A DNA stretch of 64,000 bases from assembly GCA_009733775.1 (NCBI GenBank), contig WOGZ01000060.1, positions 62,001 through 126,000 of the forward strand. Reading direction: 5' to 3'. Position numbers and translations under genes: made by a program. Positions 32,307 to 44,344 of the stretch are shown one piece after another (the stretch's first letter is position 1; each line of letters opens with the position of its first letter). The stretch comes from Alectoria sarmentosa. Lineage: Eukaryota; Ascomycota; Lecanoromycetes; Lecanorales; Parmeliaceae. The notes below the pieces were generated by a model. It was not told the origin of the DNA, ran no database searches, and was given only the letters and a program-made list of their open reading frames with translations.

Positions 32307-33675
32307 CTATGGTACATATTTCGTCAACTCCGAACAATCCCTCTGTTCCGCATTCTCAATTTTGTTCCACCAATGTTCTGTCGACTTCCCACCCCTTATC
32401 TTCCCCCTCGCCTGCTTTTGCAAGAACTCCTCCCTAGACTTCGGCCCAAAATGATGCAAACCCCATCTTTCTCTCGTAATCGGGTTTCGATCGCAAGATT
32501 TGTCAATCAAGTCGCCATGTTCTCCGACCTGTACAGCTCCATTCTTCATTATGGCGACACAGTGGCAGTTCCACATTGTACCAAACAGGGCTGTACGCAC
32601 AAAGATTTTGACCTTCAAATTGTCATTTTCGGGATCGTCCACGATGCAGCGGTTGAAGGCTTTGCGAGGCCCTTCTGCAGGACGGGTGAGTAAACCGGCG
32701 GAGCTATGGACGAGCCAATTGACACCAACGGCACCAACAGTATCATTGCGCGCCCAGCCATGCAGGAAGTTCGAGAGTGTTTCACCGCCAGTCATTTCTA
32801 AGAACTCGTCGGCATCAAGGAATCCCATCCACGTGTGCATGTCGCCAAACATGTTTATGCATCCGGTATAGTATTTTTCTTGGATGCCTTGTCGGTCGCC
32901 TAGCTTGTCCGAGTGGATATGAGGTTGGAAGTAGACCCAGGTGATAGCGGAGGAAGGAATGGGATAGGGTGCGCTAGAGAGCGGGGGCTCGGTACCGTCG
33001 TCGAAAATGTAGAAGCGGCGAATGCCGTGGTGGAAATAGTAGTGGGTAAAGAACTCTGGGAGGTCCAAGGATTGGTTCTTCACTGCGACATGCGTTTAGT
33101 ACTCTACTGGACTAGCTTGTGCGACATGCGTAAAGGTACTCACCTGCCATACAAATTGCCATGTACTCTTCATCATCCGGAGGCGGAAGCGTAGGAAATG
33201 GAGCGGGCAAGAAGATGTCGGTTGAGGGAGTTGTGACATTCTTCAATTGGCTATCGATATTTGGTTGTTTCTCGCGACCCAGAGCTGATGCAGCAGACTT
33301 CTCTACTTGCTTAGACACAGAAGTGTAAGTCTTGCGCAACTGTCCTTCGCTACCAGCATTGAACCATATCAAAGAGAAAGTAGCGCAGATAGTGATCAAG
33401 CCTACGACACGTTTGAATAGATAAGACCTCGCCGGTCTATCCGAGTAACCATTTATGTGAACCATGATCAGTAGAATGATGATGGATTGTAGGACGAACA
33501 GGTTGAAAACCCAGAAATTGAAAGAAACATACTGCGGCTGCATGTGTGTGCAGAAATTCTCGAACAGCGAGGACGGCTCCTTGTATTGGGCGAGCAACGC
33601 CTCATTCCAGACTGGGTAGCCATGGGGGTTGAAGTATTCTCTAATATGCTCTTTGAAGGCTTGATAAACTTCCAT
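32307..33675 (-). CDS. membrane-anchored glycosyltransferase, GT92-like
   Basis: Exons 33675-33144 and 33082-32307, with a 61-nt intron (GTGAGT...GCAG), give 435 residues. The N-terminal part has two hydrophobic segments (about residues 55-72 and 90-107) that would anchor it in a Golgi or ER membrane. The catalytic part starts at EYMAICMAVKNQSLDLPEF and continues with HHGIRRFYIFDDGTEPP. It includes a DxD-type metal motif in WMGFLDADEFLE and the GVNWLVHSSAG segment. This layout matches fungal family-92 / family-2-like glycosyltransferases. The donor and acceptor are unknown. The stop TAG at 32307 overlaps a GTAAGT sequence, so a further short C-terminal exon is possible. The start ATG at 33675 is the first in frame. 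Confidence 0.75.
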
Positions 33676-35400
33676 CCCGCAGGAGCCTTCCGCGTCACTA
33701 GCTTGGTCGATCCGAGAGTTGAGCTAAACGAGAGTTGGTGCGCCAAGGACCGCGGATGGCCACTGCCGTTGGTCGCATATTCATGAACAGCCGATCGCCT
33801 CATGGAGCAGAGAGCTCAAGCAGTCTTTCTCGGAAATTTAAACAAATGGCTAGAATGTGCAAGGCTTCTGAGATAGCCATCTGAGGTGACGCGGCGTGCC
33901 ACGGCGCTATAGATCTATGTACGCGTTCCCAATGCTATCGTATTGCCGACTATGTTAATTTGGTATAAAAAATACCCCGAGCGACTGCATGGTGAGCCAA
34001 GGCATGATCTGAATTCGTAACTAGTGAGGAAGTATCCTGTTGTAATCAGTGAGACAGAGGTCCTGATGCATTCGCAAACTTCAATGGTAAAGAAAGCACG
34101 GTGAGTGAAGTGATCAGAAACCTCGGAGTCGGGGTTTCCAGGGGTAATGAGCCAAATACATCTCGCTTGAAAAGTGGAAAAAGACATTCGGACCCAAGCT
34201 CGAATCGCCTACCCGTTTACCACTCTGGAATTTCAAAAGAGCAAAACGGTTCTCAACGAGCCGCGAGGGTGGAAAATAAAAGATACTAGACTTCTCAGGA
34301 GTAATTCATCGCAACTTTTGGCTATTCGGAATGCGCGCTTAGAGGAGCTGCCCCTGTCTCCAGGATTATTTTTGGGATGGGGGGTGGACAAAAGTAGCCA
34401 GACGCCCTCTGGTGACCAAAAGATCAATCGTCATTCCGTCACCACTGCATCTATTGGCCCTTTTGTGAAAGAAGAGTGAGTTGTCAGGAAGATAAAGCAA
34501 GAAGCCAGGTATTTTGCAAGATTTCATGGGCCGCATTGTTTGGTCAAGGGTCGGAGGCGGGATAGTGAGCACATCTGAGGCTAGTAAGCATCGAAGTAGG
34601 GAACAAGACGCAGGCTACATGGTGAAAGGGAGGAATTCAAATAATGGGCATTCCAGGCATGAGCAGGATATAAGGACAGACACGAGGGCGTAAATTAGAA
34701 TGATGTTATCGTTCAGCGAATACTGTATCCATGGCGAAGACTTCCGATATTAAGACTGTCGCAAAGTTTCTTTAGATCAGTCGAAATCTCAGTGATCATT
34801 AAGGCGCTCGGGGACGGTTTGGGCACAATGCTCTGCTTGACGCGAGTTGTAAAACATATCGGAGGGATCTTCTTTGTTGCTCTGGTGCTGTCGCCCCAGA
34901 CGGTGGAGGCTGATGTCCGCAGCTTTGTAGAAGGAGCATGTTAAATTTTGTACCATTAGGGTAGCTGTCATAGCGCGTCTGATGCTAAACGCTCCGATAC
35001 ATAGTGGAAGGCGGCGTGAAAGTAGTCTGTTGAGCGCTGTTGGTTTGTCCTTGATTGATTGACTTTCTGTATAGTGGATGCGTCTAATTTTAGCGTTAAA
35101 GTGACGTAGTGGAATGGGTACTCATCTTGACATCCTTACAACAGATTCTACTCGTATTTACATCCAAAAGCACGTTTTTCAATCTCCCACACCCTAAAGT
35201 CATTACGGCCAAAAAATAACTCGTTAGCATCATATTCGCAACCAGCCTCGAAGGAAGGAAGGAACTCCGCTAACCCCTCACTTCCTCGCCCAATCATTAA
35301 GTCCACGAATCGTACAACCCGCAGTCTTCAGGAGGATTGACGGAAATCCTTAACGGATAACGGACCACAATCCTATGTTATAACATCTTCCCTAGTAGTC
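33676..35400. other. intergenic region
   Basis: I find no gene in these 1.7 kb. Short frames near 34101-34572 lie in overlapping antisense positions and lack features. Composition is normal and no repeat stands out. Confidence 0.5.
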
Positions 35401-36028
35401 ATGATATTTTCAACCTCCAAGGCATTTCTCTCCGCCATGGTGCGCCCCTGCCGCCTGCGAGCTCCTTCGCACACCCGAATCTCTATGATAAAGCAGCAAA
35501 CGCGTTCTCCACAGCCACTACTCAAACAACCAGCTCACCGCAAATTCTCACAAGCGCTCTCCTTAGCCTTGCCACGGAAAGATTCGCAGGACAAGGATAG
35601 CATCAACACGGAGGCGACCGAGTACAGCAAGAGCGCAACGGATGATGAGAGTGCTAGGCAGGAGGATGCGGCTTTTGATCCGGATATTACAGACCCTCAG
35701 CAACAGAAGGACAAAGCTGGCGAGGGTACAGGGGAGGGAACGGTGAGCAAATCCAGTACATATACATGGCATGATGGGCTTCGTGCTCTCCAACGGCTCT
35801 TGAATATTCTACACACGCTGTATGTCTACAAGCTCGACTGCTAACACGTCATCTCCGCAGGGTACGAATAACCCCCTTGACGTCAGTCCCGCGAACCCAG
35901 AAGTCAGCAAGCAACGAGGAAAAACGGAGGGCGGAGCAGAGAACTCGAGCAGCAGCTCTAATACCGAGAGTGGCAGGAAGAGGTCCAGTGGAGGCTCTAG
36001 TCCGGGCAAGGGAAGCAAGGTTGCCTGA
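35401..36028 (+). CDS. small conserved protein, probable mitochondrial import
   Basis: Exons 35401-35742 and 35861-36028, joined by a 118-nt intron (GTGAGC...CGCAG), give 169 residues. The first 50 residues are rich in Arg, Ser, Ala and Leu with almost no acidic residue (MVRPCRLRAPSHTRIS), as in a mitochondrial targeting sequence. They are followed by a sharply acidic, hydrophilic segment beginning KDSQDKDSINTEATEYSKS, which I recall as conserved among filamentous ascomycetes. The C-terminal exon continues with NPLDVSPANPEVSK and a Ser/Gly/Lys-rich tail. No enzymatic motif is visible and no function is known to me. A second in-frame ATG at 35437 is an alternative start. Confidence 0.65.
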
Positions 36029-36771
36029 GAACTAAAGCAAGACAAGTATTTGATACGGAAGCGGGTGGTATGGTCATGTTGGTAGTGAGTCTCGTGCTCG
36101 ACTCGGCCTTTCAGGATACGACTTTGTTCGCGATGGTCCTCCAACTTGACTGTCCACCCTCAACACAATACGCCTGCCACGACCGTGATATGGAATATGG
36201 CAGTACTCTTACATCTCCTTTATCAGCAGCGACCTGCAGATAGATAGATTCGGACATGGTCGGCAAGATGCATGATGGAGACGCGATGGCTTAAATGAGA
36301 AGTGCACGCTTGGGCTACGCATTGGATGCCTAGGGGCATAAAGGATGCATAAGCGTTTCACATTAATTGCGGGGAAATCGTTGATAATGGCGGTGTGAGA
36401 AATTCAAACGCTTCGTTGACTGGTGGAGGCTGCATGGTTTCAAAAGATGAGATGATAAAAATAGATGCTTCTGCATTCGCGATTGCACTCAGCCACCTTC
36501 TACCAATCTTAGCAAAACCATCAAACACTTCTACCTTACACATATTTGTAGCAGAGCCCACTCCTTTTCTTCCAAAATGAATTCATTAGGACTCGCTTCA
36601 GTCCTGCGACCCTTAGGACCTCAGAGGTGGAGGTCGTCAAGATGCCAGGTGTCCGTAAGCAGCCCCCATGCCGCCACCAACCCCGGCAACAATTCCAGAT
36701 TTACATTATAAAACTACAAATCACATACTGATCAATGCTCCTCGCTCATAGCAGTCGATGCCTTAGCTCAT
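36029..36771. other. intergenic region
   Basis: These 743 bp contain no convincing gene. Frames at 36358-36580 overlap on both strands and are probably chance. Confidence 0.45.
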
Positions 36772-37486
36772 GTGAAAAAAGGCTTGCGCAGCCTCTTCAG
36801 CCGGTGCAAAAAAAAGAAGCCGCTAAAGCAACCAGAGCCAACACCCAGCTCCACTGATGCCCCGACCCAGACCATGGCAGCAGCCGCGGCCGCTTCGCCT
36901 GTAGAAGCTCCAGCTACGAGCAACAGGAGTATAGACGAAGCCGAGGATGCTACGGAGACTGGTTCGTCTCCATTCCATGCCCTGACACCCCGCGGCAGAC
37001 AAGAGCTGACCACGCTCTGCAGGACAGGCCCCTGCTGCACCGCCGCACCCCGCAACAGCGCCTACATCCATAACCGCCGCCTCCTTGATGCCTGACCCTC
37101 CACCCGCAATGGTCACCGCCCCTACCTCTTCCGGTCTCCCCGCGTCCCAGCCGTCGCGGCGCCAACCCCACATCTCCGCACCCTCTCAGATCGAAGAAGC
37201 GAGGGATATCGACCTGAACCCAGTTTGCGATTTTACGACCGAGAAAGGTGATGTCAAGACTGAATCGAGCGACGTCAAGACTGGCTCCAGCGAGCTCAGA
37301 CCCAGACTCAGGCCCGACAACGAGACACGCATGAGCGCGACGAGTGGGCCGATGGGGGACCATATGGCGGAGGTGTGGAGGGATAGCGACGTTGAGGCCA
37401 AGGAAGGGAGCCCTGTTGAGCTGGGGACAAGAGAGGAGGGAGGGGTAAAAGGGGTCGAAGGTGAAGGGGAGGGTGGGAAGTTCTGA
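36772..37486 (+). CDS. doubtful low-complexity gene (two overlapping frames)
   Basis: The first frame (36772-37095) lacks an ATG and would have to start at GTG or be a downstream exon; an AG precedes it at 36765-36766. It opens with a strongly basic stretch (LFSRCKKKKPLKQ) and becomes Ala/Pro/Ser/Thr-rich. A second frame, with an ATG at 37088, overlaps its end and runs to 37486; it is Pro/Ser-rich, then Glu/Gly-rich, with duplicated DVKTESS/DVKTGSS units. A frameshift or an unrecognised intron may link them. No domain is recognisable. The high GC and repetitive codons could create long frames by chance. Confidence 0.3.
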
Positions 37487-38805
37487 AAGCGGGAGAGAGG
37501 AGAGGAAAGGCGGTCGACCTTGTTGCCCGGCTACCTAAAGATGGAGAATGAAATTGAAGAGGTATAAGAAGTGCCCGGAGCCCGTATTGTTTCCTTTCGA
37601 TGGTTTGATACCCCTTTCGTTGAGCAAGAGGAGGTTCCGCACGAGATAAATTGAATTAATCACGCTGGGAGGCAGCAGGTTATTTGATGGAGTTTGGTGA
37701 CAGGATTTCATATCTATCGGCAACGCCTTGGGCTAACCCCCCCTTATGATCTGTTACCGCGTTCATAATTCCAACGCTTTCAAAGAAAAATTCAATCGTC
37801 ACTCCGGTCGCGCATTGTCTTGTTCATCACGACGGCTTATTCCTGCCATCACCGTCCGCATTCCTTCCTCTCTCTCCTCCCCGCTCGTTTAGATCCTTTA
37901 CCCTTCATATCTGGTTCCATTTTCAACATCGCTGATATCCCAGCTTGCTGCGTAAGCACCGCTCTCCCCCTCACTACCGCTTTACCCCTCTTCGAACCTG
38001 TTCTCTAGAAGGAATATCCTCTGTTATAGGACGACGCGGCGACGCCAGGGTGACGCCACGGCCCGTGGCTTGGACTGGGCATGGAAGTGACCGGAGCTGG
38101 AGTCGGAGCTGGAACTTGGAGCTGGAAAAAATAGTAAGCAACAGGAAGGCGAAGCAGGAATGACAACGAAACTCGCTCATCTCAGTATCTCTTCACGGCT
38201 TTGATGCAAATGGTATGTTGGAGACGGGTCTCAATTCACCTTTTACCTTCCGCAATCGAAAAGACTGGTCACTTCGATTCAAACCCCAAGTTTTTGCATT
38301 TATCCGATTTTAATACTTTTTTAGTCAGTTGCTGCTTCAAAGTCAAACACTGAATTCGAAATCATTTCTCTTGTTGATACAGAAGTCATACACCCCCTCC
38401 ACATTATCGCTATTTAGTACTTATCTACTTTCCCCTGACAATTTGTTTTTTCGGTTTTCGTGTCTTCCATCTTCCTTTTAATCAACTCGCTTTAAATCAT
38501 TCGCTTAGTTCAGACAGTGTATCGGCTTATCTCTCAGCAGCAATAACAACTCATTCTAGGCGACAAGTATAACAGAACAAGATGTGCACATTCTGAAGAT
38601 GAATCGTGAGCCATTGTGGTTGGGTAGGTCACCTGGACAATCTCAGGATCGAAAAGTTGACTGGCTCCTCAACGCTCGTCCCATGAGATTGCCGTTGTCA
38701 ACGATGTGACACCGGCATTCCCCACTGGTCTCTTCTCTTATCGGCGTTTGAGTACCTATCTTCCGGTCAGTTTACAAATATTGGAGTTCGGGAGGGGTTA
38801 GAAAC
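37487..38805. other. intergenic region
   Basis: These 1.3 kb hold no gene that I can support. The segment 38270-38580 is pyrimidine- and AT-biased like a fungal untranslated or promoter region. Confidence 0.45.
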
Positions 38806-39448
38806 TTACGATCGATGCTTCTCGTGATGCTTCTGTTGGTCTCTAGCATATTCGTACTCGCCATAAGCGTTCTCTGCATGTTCGCGATGGACGTTCTGGT
38901 CCCCCATGGTATGGTAGCCATGGGGATGCGCTCTCAGAAAATTATCTCGGTTTGTCGCATTGCTGTGTCCAGATCAGTACTTCTTCAAGATTGACAAAGC
39001 ACGTGGCTTACCTATAACACTTGTCTCTATACTCCTTCGCACGAGGATCCAGACGCTCGTGCTGATGCGGAGGCAAACCACCCGTGTTGTCGCGGTAGTA
39101 ACCACGCTGTTCTTTGTTCATGTCCTGGTGCTCCTCTTTGGCGGCGCGGAGTCCCATCTTGTAAGCGTTGCGTGTGGCGTCTCTCCCTTTTGTGCTGGCG
39201 CTGTACTGTGTATGCATTTTCTGTCTGTCGCTTCCTGGAGGGAAGTTCAATGATCCATGGTGGTGTTTACCGTCGCGTCCCAAGCCTTCCTCTCGTCCGT
39301 AGCGTTGAGCATGAGCTCTGTCGAAGTTCTCGGATGTACCTGCATACTCTGGAACATCTCTGAGGAAAGAAGCACGGTCTCGATCGCGGGTAGGTTCTCG
39401 GGTACCTCCTCGCCTACGGCCTTGCACCGCGAAGCCATCAGAATCCAT
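38806..39448 (-). CDS. hydrophilic charged protein of unknown function
   Basis: Exons 39448-39012 and 38962-38806, joined by a 49-nt intron (GTAAGC...CACAG), give 197 residues from an ATG at 39448. The intron is needed because the first frame meets a TAA exactly at the splice donor. The protein is very hydrophilic, rich in Arg, Asp, Glu, His, Gly and Tyr, with no hydrophobic core, so it is probably largely disordered. Its C-terminus is notably His/Tyr/Glu-rich (HAENAYGEYEYARDQQ). No domain or targeting signal is recognised. The consistent splice junction and continued biased composition across it argue for a real gene. Confidence 0.6.
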
Positions 39449-40289
39449 TTTGAGGGAGAGAACAGAGAGAGGAACGTGCTTCTGGTTGGACTTTTGTCTG
39501 GAAAGCCGAGTGAAAAGTTATAGTAGTGTCAAGGGTCGAAGACGGTGTTATGTAGAGGAGAAGAGACTCTCGAGGTGACGGGTGTTTAATAACGAGTCCA
39601 TCCACAATCGAAGGCGTGTGGCATTGTTTGCTGCCGCTATCTGCACAACACATATAGTATTCTTTGATGCTATTGGTAGCTGAACAATGCTGAACAATGA
39701 TGTCTCCGGTCCCACGCATACAATTGTGCCAACCCCCAATAGTCGTCTCCCATTGGCCAACATCGCCATATGTGCGAGTGTGCGCTTTCACTGATCTGTA
39801 GGTCCCTATTGTATTGCCTCTGAACATCTTAATTAATGGTGCACCTCGAACTCTATGGTTTCATTATCGCCTCAAGGTGTTCTGAAGCATTTTTTCACGA
39901 CTGCGTGATTGCCCAGTAGTCTCGTAAAAGCTTAGAAGATGCTGCGTGGCTGGCTCCGGCGGCTCCTTACTTTTCACTTTCTTGCCCAATTGACTAGCGC
40001 TGCATCTCTCAAAGGCAATCATGACTAGACATGGAAATTGTTGTGATAAAACAAAGACATCCGAAGCGCCAAAGTTTCTTTGTTCAGCGGTCTTTGTTTC
40101 AAAGGCCTCTGGTAACTCGCCACTTCCCGCTCCGTGACTTAACAACAACACCCGCCCCTGGAGACCTTCATCACCTACATTCCCACTCCTGCAAGAAGGC
40201 CTTACCACAACATCGTCAACAACGACGGTGATCTTTCTCTTCTATCGCCCAGCTCAACTCTCGTCCCTGGAGGAGATCAGTCTACTGCC
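39449..40289. other. intergenic region
   Basis: These 841 bp separate two divergently transcribed genes and must contain both promoters. Frames on both strands (39438-39827 and 39864-40208) have no supporting signal. Confidence 0.45.
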
Positions 40290-41739
40290 ATGGCGAAACA
40301 GGGTGCGCTAGAATTGCTCGCGCCAGAGCTTCAACTACACATCTTATTAAACGCCAATACTGCCGACGATCTTCACGCTCTGATTCAAGCTTCGCCTCGT
40401 CTTTATCAAGTCTATCTACTCAACAAGGATACCGTTCTCTCTACCGTGGCACGTCGACAATTCCATCCGGCAGTGATTTCAGATGCCCTGTTTTTCGCGA
40501 AGATATCGCAGCTCGAGTATCCATTATCACGAGACAATGTCCTAGAATTGTGCAGAACCTATCCGGGCGAGTCGCGTCAAGAAATAGTCTTTCCCATCCC
40601 CATATCAGTGGCACTGTGCGAGCTCGCCAGCAATGTCAGGTTCTTCATCAAGGACTATGCTCGAAACACTCTACCCATAATGGAGGGGCTGGGTCGGTCT
40701 TCAGATCTCAAAGATGTCGAGGTGCTTCCAGAATATCAGCCGGAAAGCCCTACCTCTTATTCCGAACTTTCAGACTCGGAGGTTGGAAGGCTTCAGAGAG
40801 CGTTTTGTCGCTTCGAAACCTACAGAAAGCTTTTCGGACGCTGTTCGTCAGAACTTGATCACGATCTTCGAGAATGCCTTTCCGATCCACCTCTGACTCC
40901 TGCAGAGCAGGCAAGTCTGTTTCTTGAGAAGTTCCCAGATTTCCAGGTCGCTGAGATCAATTGCATTCGAGATTATCTCTTCCGTCGACTGCGTGGCGTT
41001 TGCAGTCAATTGGAGGATAAGGCTTGTGATACTCTACCACGTGAGACTTTCATCTTTGACCAACACGATGATGTCGAGGGCGCCGAATGGGCATCCGGAG
41101 TGTGGCTCTTCACCAATAACGGGAAAGCTTACCAGGACGATCATCTAGAACATCTAATGTCGCTCGGGCTATCTTACATCCGCACAATCTTTGACTCGAC
41201 TGGCGAGGAGCAGAAAAACTTGCTCATTCGACACACTTACCCCGGACTCATTCGACACTTGGAGACACGATTCATCACGATGGCTCTCGAGCGCTTGGGC
41301 CGCAATCCTGCCGCGAGAGACACTTCTTTGCTGGCGAAGACGGATCCACCTTTCTCGTACGAAGTCAACGAAGACGTTGAACTGGATATTCCTGACGCCT
41401 GGCAATGGGTCCATCCCCGTGCGCCACCATCGATGCTCAACGAGGGCGCTTACAAGGGTCTGAGAGATTGGGGCTTTGTTTTCTGGGATCTCGATAGACT
41501 TCATTCGTCTGGTATCCTGGAGCGAGAGTAAGTTTCCCTGAAAAACACTACCAGTTGGATCGATTGGCTAACTTCCATCTAGTGCAGAGGACGTCCGCAA
41601 AATCAAGTTCAACGAGTTCCGAGCGGCACATGGCCCCAGTGTTCAGGAACGCTTGCTTGGACCGCCTTCTCCTTTTCCCTCTCCTGACTACGATAGCGAC
41701 AGTTGGTACCCTCCTGAATACGATATTGGCGGTTCATAA
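40290..41739 (+). CDS. F-box-like domain protein
   Basis: Exons 40290-41527 and 41583-41739, joined by a 55-nt intron with the branch-like TGGCTAACTT (GTAAGT...TCTAG), give 464 residues. Residues 6-45 read LELLAPELQLHILLNANTAD followed by a short helix, the form of a fungal F-box, which normally recruits a target to an SCF ubiquitin ligase through Skp1. The remainder is alpha-helical in character, with no WD40 or LRR repeats recognised, and ends in a Pro-rich segment (GPPSPFPSPDYDSDS). Codon usage is normal and there is no internal stop. Targets are unknown. Confidence 0.7.
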
Positions 41740-43119
41740 GGTATGTTCAAGACATTAGATGCAGGGAAAGGGTTTCCCATGAGCGAGATACGAGATGGAA
41801 GGGGGATGGGTATGCTTGATATGTGCCTTCGTCTGCACTTGGGCCGTTCTGTACTGTCAGGGAGTCCTGGACACCTTTTGAATTCGGAAACCCAATATGA
41901 AACGCGTCACAGCCCCCCCCCCTCAACTTGCCTTTTGTTTACTATGATTGTAACTATCTCCATCATTGCAATTTGCTTCATCACATAGAGCATCGTCTTT
42001 GATTATCCGACAGGCCTCTCTATTCGCAAAACCCGCTCGATTACGAACTCATATCGACTCTGTATCGTACCACTTGATTTTCTGGGCATAGTACTCTATC
42101 TAAGGGAATCTCCATTACACATGATGTCGCCGTATTCTCTACAGATCCTTGTCAACTCATCCTCCTTAGTGCAAGTCGGACACCTCATCCTCCTTGGTGC
42201 AAGACGGACTGATCGCAAACAACCTCGAATGACCCCACAGTCACACACAGGCAATTGCTTTATCAAGCTCACTTGACTAGGTATATAACTTGTAAGTAGC
42301 CCATCGGCAGGCGCCTGGGGTCCAAAAATTCTGTCTTGGCCGTATGTATGGCTGACCCCCCCGAATTTCTGAACCCTGCCAGCCGGTGGGAAAGTTCAAA
42401 GCGTAACACTATACAATGTGTTGATTGATTGAATCAATCCATCATCGCACAAGAGAGCAGGGCAGGGAAGACAAGTCAAGGCAAGAAAAGATGTTGGTTG
42501 GAATGACGAGAAGAAGTCTCACTTGATATTACGAATTCCACTGTGTTTTATGGATCCAGTGCTAGATGGGCCTCCTCTGTCTGCTTTCAAGAATAGATAC
42601 AATCTCTCTCACGATTCAAGCCCCGCGACCACGCAGCAACTCAGTCAACGCTCTTCCTAGCACAAGAAAGGCGGATAGAAGCGAATAAAGCATAGTAGAG
42701 TAGCTCCGGAGGGTCTCTTGCCAAATGCCATCAATTGAATCCAGAAGCGAACACTTGAGTCCTTCTCCACAGCTACTTCACCTCCACTTAACCACCTCGT
42801 TGTTCTCCTTACTATCAACCGCTGGCCTCGCGCTCGCTGCCTCAGCTTCTTTTGAAGGACTATATTTCTGGGCATTTCCCTAGATGCTGGGTGATATGGC
42901 ACGGCTTGGCTCATGACTGCAGCTGGGACTTGATCTTGAAATACTAGTCGCTTTGCTTCTAGTAGAGCTCGAAAGATCCATATCCTCTGCGCTACACGTC
43001 TTCGCACACATGGCAGTCGGCCCTGCGCGGGTACTGAAGACGAAAGGAACGCTCTAGTCTTAGGTTGACGGATAGTGATGTCGAAGAAGGTTCGCGCTTG
43101 CGGGAGTAGGAGCCCAAGC
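41740..43119. other. intergenic region with a short tandem duplication
   Basis: A ~27-bp unit around CTCATCCTCCTTAGTGCAAG is repeated in tandem at about 42156-42208 with two or three differences. The minus-strand frame at 42657-43265 overlaps the end of the BED-finger gene and lies downstream of its stop. It may include degraded transposase sequence but shows no motif I can name. Confidence 0.4.
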
Positions 43120-43902
43120 CTAAGCGGAGTCCAGAAGCATTCGATTCGCAACAGGATTGACGTATTCCAAAAAGGTCCGAAAAGCCGGATCCCTGTGTGG
43201 CTTGGAAGGTATGTCCTTAGTCCATTGAAGATAAAGGTACTCCAGTGTGGTCCTGTTGAGACCAATGCCCATCAATTCCTGCCTTCTCTTTTCCTCGGCT
43301 TGGATATTGATCTCAGCTCCACGAAGTATAGTTGCATCTACCGCTGTTCTCTCGCGAATTCTCCTTTCCGATATACGGCCAGCCGCAGGATCAATGAAGT
43401 GTGCTTTCTTCAAATGGCGGGAGATAGCTCCTGTACCACCACTGGACTTGTAGACCCTCGAGCAACGATTGCAAACGAAGCTATCACCCCGCGTGCTGAT
43501 ATATTCGTGAATATGGGAGGTTTTCGTCCTTGATCTCTTGAAGGATGTTCCTGATGCTTGGGAGACGCTGGACCTTGGACCTGGTGTTTGCAGCAAAGAG
43601 GCATCCGGAGGGGAGTCTTCAGACGAGTCTCCCTCTTCATTCATCACACCTGCAATATCAGATCTTGCTGTACCGCTGATAGGTGTCGTAGCGAGTGGGA
43701 TATGATCGTCTGAGGTTCGCAGGATGGGTGCTTGAGGATCAGGTCGATTATGAGAGGATTTTGGCGGGACTAGTGGTCTTCGAGTTGCTGCATTCCATGT
43801 GTATCTGGTAGGCTTGAAGGAATTCATGGATCTTGCAGCGATGCTGAAAGGCGTCTTAAGGGTGGTAGGGGCTTCTGATCGGTCGGAGTCGCTAGGTGTC
43901 AT
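43120..43902 (-). CDS. BED zinc-finger protein, N-terminal part of a hAT-like transposase
   Basis: The frame gives 260 residues from an ATG at 43902, or 294 from an ATG at 44004. The first 130 residues are Ser/Thr/Pro-rich. A BED-type finger follows near residue 143 (FVCNRCSRVYKS then RHLKKAHF, i.e. C-x2-C ... H-x4-H), and then the segment common after BED in fungal hAT transposases (LYLQWTKDIPSKPHRDPAFR, FLEYVNPVANRMLL). The frame then stops, and no catalytic DDE region or dimerisation domain is recognisable downstream. It is therefore either a truncated transposon remnant or a small domesticated DNA-binding protein. The preserved 5' frame, normal base composition and lack of visible inverted repeats leave both options open. 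Confidence 0.6.
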   Translation of the reverse strand: MTPSDSDRSEAPTTLKTPFSIAARSMNSFKPTRYTWNAATRRPLVPPKSSHNRPDPQAPILRTSDDHIPLATTPISGTARSDIAGVMNEEGDSSEDSPPDASLLQTPGPRSSVSQASGTSFKRSRTKTSHIHEYISTRGDSFVCNRCSRVYKSSGGTGAISRHLKKAHFIDPAAGRISERRIRERTAVDATILRGAEINIQAEEKRRQELMGIGLNRTTLEYLYLQWTKDIPSKPHRDPAFRTFLEYVNPVANRMLLDSA

Positions 43903-44344
43903 GTTGATGTTGTTGTCGGAGAGCTTGTAGAATGGTTGTACAGTAAAAGTTTGTTCCCAGTCAGCCCTATTGCTACGCCCACCATACTCAGATATCCGCC
44001 ACATATCAGACCGTCCGAGGCGTCGCGGATATTAGGGCGAACACCTCAGATTAGTGCAGCCAGCCGTCGAGCATACAACTCAGGTAAGGTATTTTAAAGC
44101 CTAGGATTGATCAATTGGATTTCAGTCTGAACCGGGCGACAAGAAGAGTCCGCTCAAAAGATCACAGGCCTTTTTACTTGCCCTCTTCAAAATTGGAGAC
44201 CGTCGTCTCTTTGATTCAGGTAGCATCACGTTGCCCTGAATCACCCTTGTCGCCGTCGCTTGTTTGGTCATTTCCCATTTGAAACCATCCACATCTGCGC
44301 CTCCACCCTTGAAGTGTCCCCAAGCCTCTCCTCCATCTCAAGCC
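43903..44344. other. intergenic region between two minus-strand genes
   Basis: These 442 bp carry the upstream part of the BED-finger gene, including an alternative ATG at 44004. Nothing else is recognised. Confidence 0.4.

Noticed and set aside
39438..40208. Minus-strand ORFs between two divergent genes
   Set aside because: They occupy the promoter interval and show no domain or conserved motif.
42657..43265. 202-codon minus-strand ORF overlapping the BED-finger gene
   Set aside because: Its upstream part is an alternative frame of the BED/hAT gene and the rest is Arg/Leu-rich with no motif. It is probably a shadow or degraded DNA.
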